Source: Pseudomonas sp. CFBP 13711
GTDB lineage: Bacteria; Pseudomonadota; Gammaproteobacteria; Pseudomonadales; Pseudomonadaceae
Reading direction: 5' to 3'
NCBI RefSeq assembly: GCF_014842265.1
Contig: NZ_JACYVI010000001.1
Coordinates: 1,035,461 to 1,099,460 of the forward strand
Length of the DNA stretch: 64,000 nt
A program made the position numbers and the translations under genes. Shown here in pieces: positions 63,201 to 64,000 of the stretch. Positions within the stretch are counted from its first letter, which is position 1; every line of letters begins with the position of its first letter. The notes below the pieces were generated by a model, which saw only the letters and a list, made by a program, of their open reading frames with translations, searched no databases and was not told the DNA's origin.

Positions 63201-63760
63201 TCTGCTTTGAGCGGCTTTGCCTCTCCCCGCCCGGTCCTGAGTTGATGCTTGCCCGCGGCCCAATCCTCCAGCCAGTCGGCGCGATACACCTGATATTGAT
63301 CGAACAGGTCAGCGAGTCGTTCGGACAACTGGTAGCGCTTGCGCAGGTCGGTGTCGGCGGTCAGGAATCGCTGCAGCGGCTCGAAGTGTGGCTGATTGAT
63401 CAAGCCGGGGAGCAGTCGCATCAATCGCCAGGTCAGTGGAGCTTTATCGAGCAACGAGGTTTCCGGAATCTCGGCCTTGCCCAACACCGCACGGTAAAGC
63501 TGCCACATGAAACTGCCAGGGAGCTGCACATCGATCGCAGCGGCAATGCCGCAACCCCCTTGATCGTCGTCCTGTGCATCTTCTGCCAAAGCAAGCTTCA
63601 GCCACTGCGCAATGCCGTTGCTTTGAACCAGCGCTACTTCGTTCTCAAGCGGAGTCAGGGGATAACGCCGCATCCAGGACACCACAAGGCCACGCAGCTC
63701 ATCCAGGCGATTCCCATGGACCACCATAAACCCGGGGTTGAGATTGGATGTCACCGGCAT
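60275..63760 (-). CDS. recC: Exodeoxyribonuclease V subunit gamma (RecC)
   Basis: Chi-recognition subunit of RecBCD, 1161 residues, with inactive helicase-like and nuclease-like domains. Typical opening FMVVHGNRLDELRGLVVSWM, later LENEVALVQSNGIAQWL, RVIVFGISSLPAQALEALA, and the conserved NFCTLMPMRAIPFKIVCLLG plus GMNDGDYPR segment (about 675-700). First gene of recC-recB-recD; all junctions overlap by four bases. It lies 140 bases downstream of an rRNA operon terminator on the same strand. Confidence 0.97.
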   Translation of the reverse strand: MPVTSNLNPGFMVVHGNRLDELRGLVVSWMRRYPLTPLENEVALVQSNGIAQWLKLALAEDAQDDDQGGCGIAAAIDVQLPGSFMWQLYRAVLGKAEIPETSLLDKAPLTWRLMRLLPGLINQPHFEPLQRFLTADTDLRKRYQLSERLADLFDQYQVYRADWLEDWAAGKHQLRTGRGEAKPLKAENCWQAELWRALLHDVGAEGMAQSRAGVHQRYIERINSLVEAPAGLPARVIVFGISSLPAQALEALAGLARFSQVLLCVHNPCRHHWADIVADKDLLRHEYKRQSRKPGMPVVLNPDALHQHAHPLLAAWGKQGRDYINLLDSHDDPNSYRSIFRDGRIDLFSESEPKTLLNQLQDDILELRPLSETREVWPPVDIKTDRSIRFHVAHSAQREVEVLHDQLLARFSKDPDLRPRDVIVMVPDIDSYAPHIRAVFGQLDRDDRRFIPFTLADQGQRGRDPLLIAVEHLLKIPDSRFPVSEILDLLDVPALRARFGIDERDLPTLHRWIEGAGVRWGLNAKQREGLGLPEQLEQNSWHFGLRRMLLGYAVGAGAAYDGIQPYDEIGGLDAALIGPLVSLIDALQVAHNELSQPATPAMWGARLQAIMQLFFMADSEHDDYLLSQLETLRETWLQICETVGLEEELPLTVVREAWLAGLDQGRLSQRFLAGSVNFCTLMPMRAIPFKIVCLLGMNDGDYPRAQPPLDFDLMGSDYRPGDRSRREDDRYLLLEALLSARDQLYISWVGRSIRDNSERPASVLIGQLRDHLSSGWRLADAIEPEDDKKRDPGQQLLHRLTVEHPLQPFSAKYFQENPEFFSFAREWQVLHEAVTEAGETKALQKHQQEEPLSLMQLQDFLRNPVKHFFSQRLKIFFEVAEAPLADEEPFVLDALERYGLSDSLLQAALTDPEDIQESLHAQATRLQGSGLLPMAGFGTLLQDELIEPLPDLVARYHELLIRWPVRLHSALPVSYQHQGVELDGWVDGLYQNPQNELLAITAIPNAIASKKTRKWHRLTKPWVNHLVACACDLPLTTALVASDETLLLPPLDKDTATRTLNDLLLAWHQGMQRPLPIAVKTAFAWLGQNEEIKAGAAARKAYEGDGQNSKGERAESTALARQFPDFDALLSSEEFVGWCEALYKPIFEAPWQALSREEAGA

Positions 63761-63902
63761 AGCTGCGTCCCTTGGTCTTTCAAAAGAGGGAGAAGACTAA
63801 CAGAGGGGGAGGATTCGTTATCGGTCGATCTTGTCAGGGCGACTGACAACTGCGCTCATCCGCGATTTAGGTATGAGGATGACTGCCCGCTTTTCCGCGC
63901 GC

Positions 63903-63938
63903 AAAAACAAAACCCCACCTGCTTTCGCAAATGGGGTT
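63903..63938 (-). terminator. rRNA operon terminator
   Basis: On the minus strand AACCCCAT...GCGAAAGC...TGGGGTT forms a hairpin closed by a GAAA tetraloop with two mismatches, followed by TTTTGTTTTTGC (63912-63903). It ends the rrn operon before recC. Confidence 0.85.
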
Positions 63939-63950
63939 CTGGAATTTAAT

Positions 63951-64000
63951 CTTGACGATGACCTACTCTCACATGGGGAAACCCCACACTACCATCGGCG
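63951..64000 (-). rRNA. rrf: 5S ribosomal RNA, 3' end
   Basis: The minus strand reads CGCCGATGGTAGTGTGGGG, then TTTCCCCATGTGAGAGTAGG and TCATCGTCAAG, the 3' 50 nt of Pseudomonas 5S rRNA. The rest of the gene and the rrn operon lie beyond the window edge. No gene fills 63761-63902. Confidence 0.97.

Overview
The window is about 64 kb of dense, GC-rich chromosome from a fluorescent or plant-associated Pseudomonas (P. syringae / P. fluorescens lineage is most likely). The dpp-opdP dipeptide locus, the piuB-piuA-piuC-Sel1-speC order, the opuC osmoprotectant operon, recCBD and Pseudomonas-type REP repeats all point there. No insertion sequence, integrase, CRISPR array or tRNA was found.

Layout. 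1-1521: 3' part of a HET-C family gene. 1634-14275: dipeptide uptake locus with four DppA-type binding proteins, an OprD-family porin and DppBCDF, closed by a strong terminator. 14388-21159: iron-regulated piu cluster (PepSY/flavodoxin/reductase membrane fusion, TonB receptor, PiuC hydroxylase, Sel1 protein) with two good Fur-box candidates in the piuA-piuC gap. 21419-25755: accessory toxin locus with an alpha-xenorhabdolysin-type A/B pair, a second A paralogue and an unrecognised helical partner. 25808-27190: speC with an unusual leader (promoter plus intrinsic terminator). 27507-30593: type VI secretion cargo region with a PAAR-peptidoglycan amidase effector that is frameshifted, a small membrane-anchored probable immunity protein and an AT-richer integral membrane gene.

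30654-34195: opuCA-B-C-D osmoprotectant importer. 34529-36112: prfC. 36297-37964: ggt. 38087-42625: a DMT exporter with divergent LysR, a second LysR, mdaB and a TauE/SafE exporter. 42885-44312: argH-like lyase. 44511-49514: mmsB-mmsA-MFS operon with divergent LysR. 49954-54492: import and oxidation cluster (TIM-barrel protein, 2-oxoglutarate oxygenase, binding protein, fused permease-ATPase). 54496-63760: recD-recB-recC, tightly overlapped. 63901-64000: rRNA operon terminator and the 3' end of 5S rRNA, minus strand.

The most interesting parts are the duplicated xenorhabdolysin-like toxin locus and the neighbouring PAAR-amidase/immunity module, which lie on either side of speC and break up an otherwise conserved core order (piu genes next to speC). 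The speC leader, with a promoter and terminator about 90 nt apart and an open frame running through both, is the best regulatory candidate.
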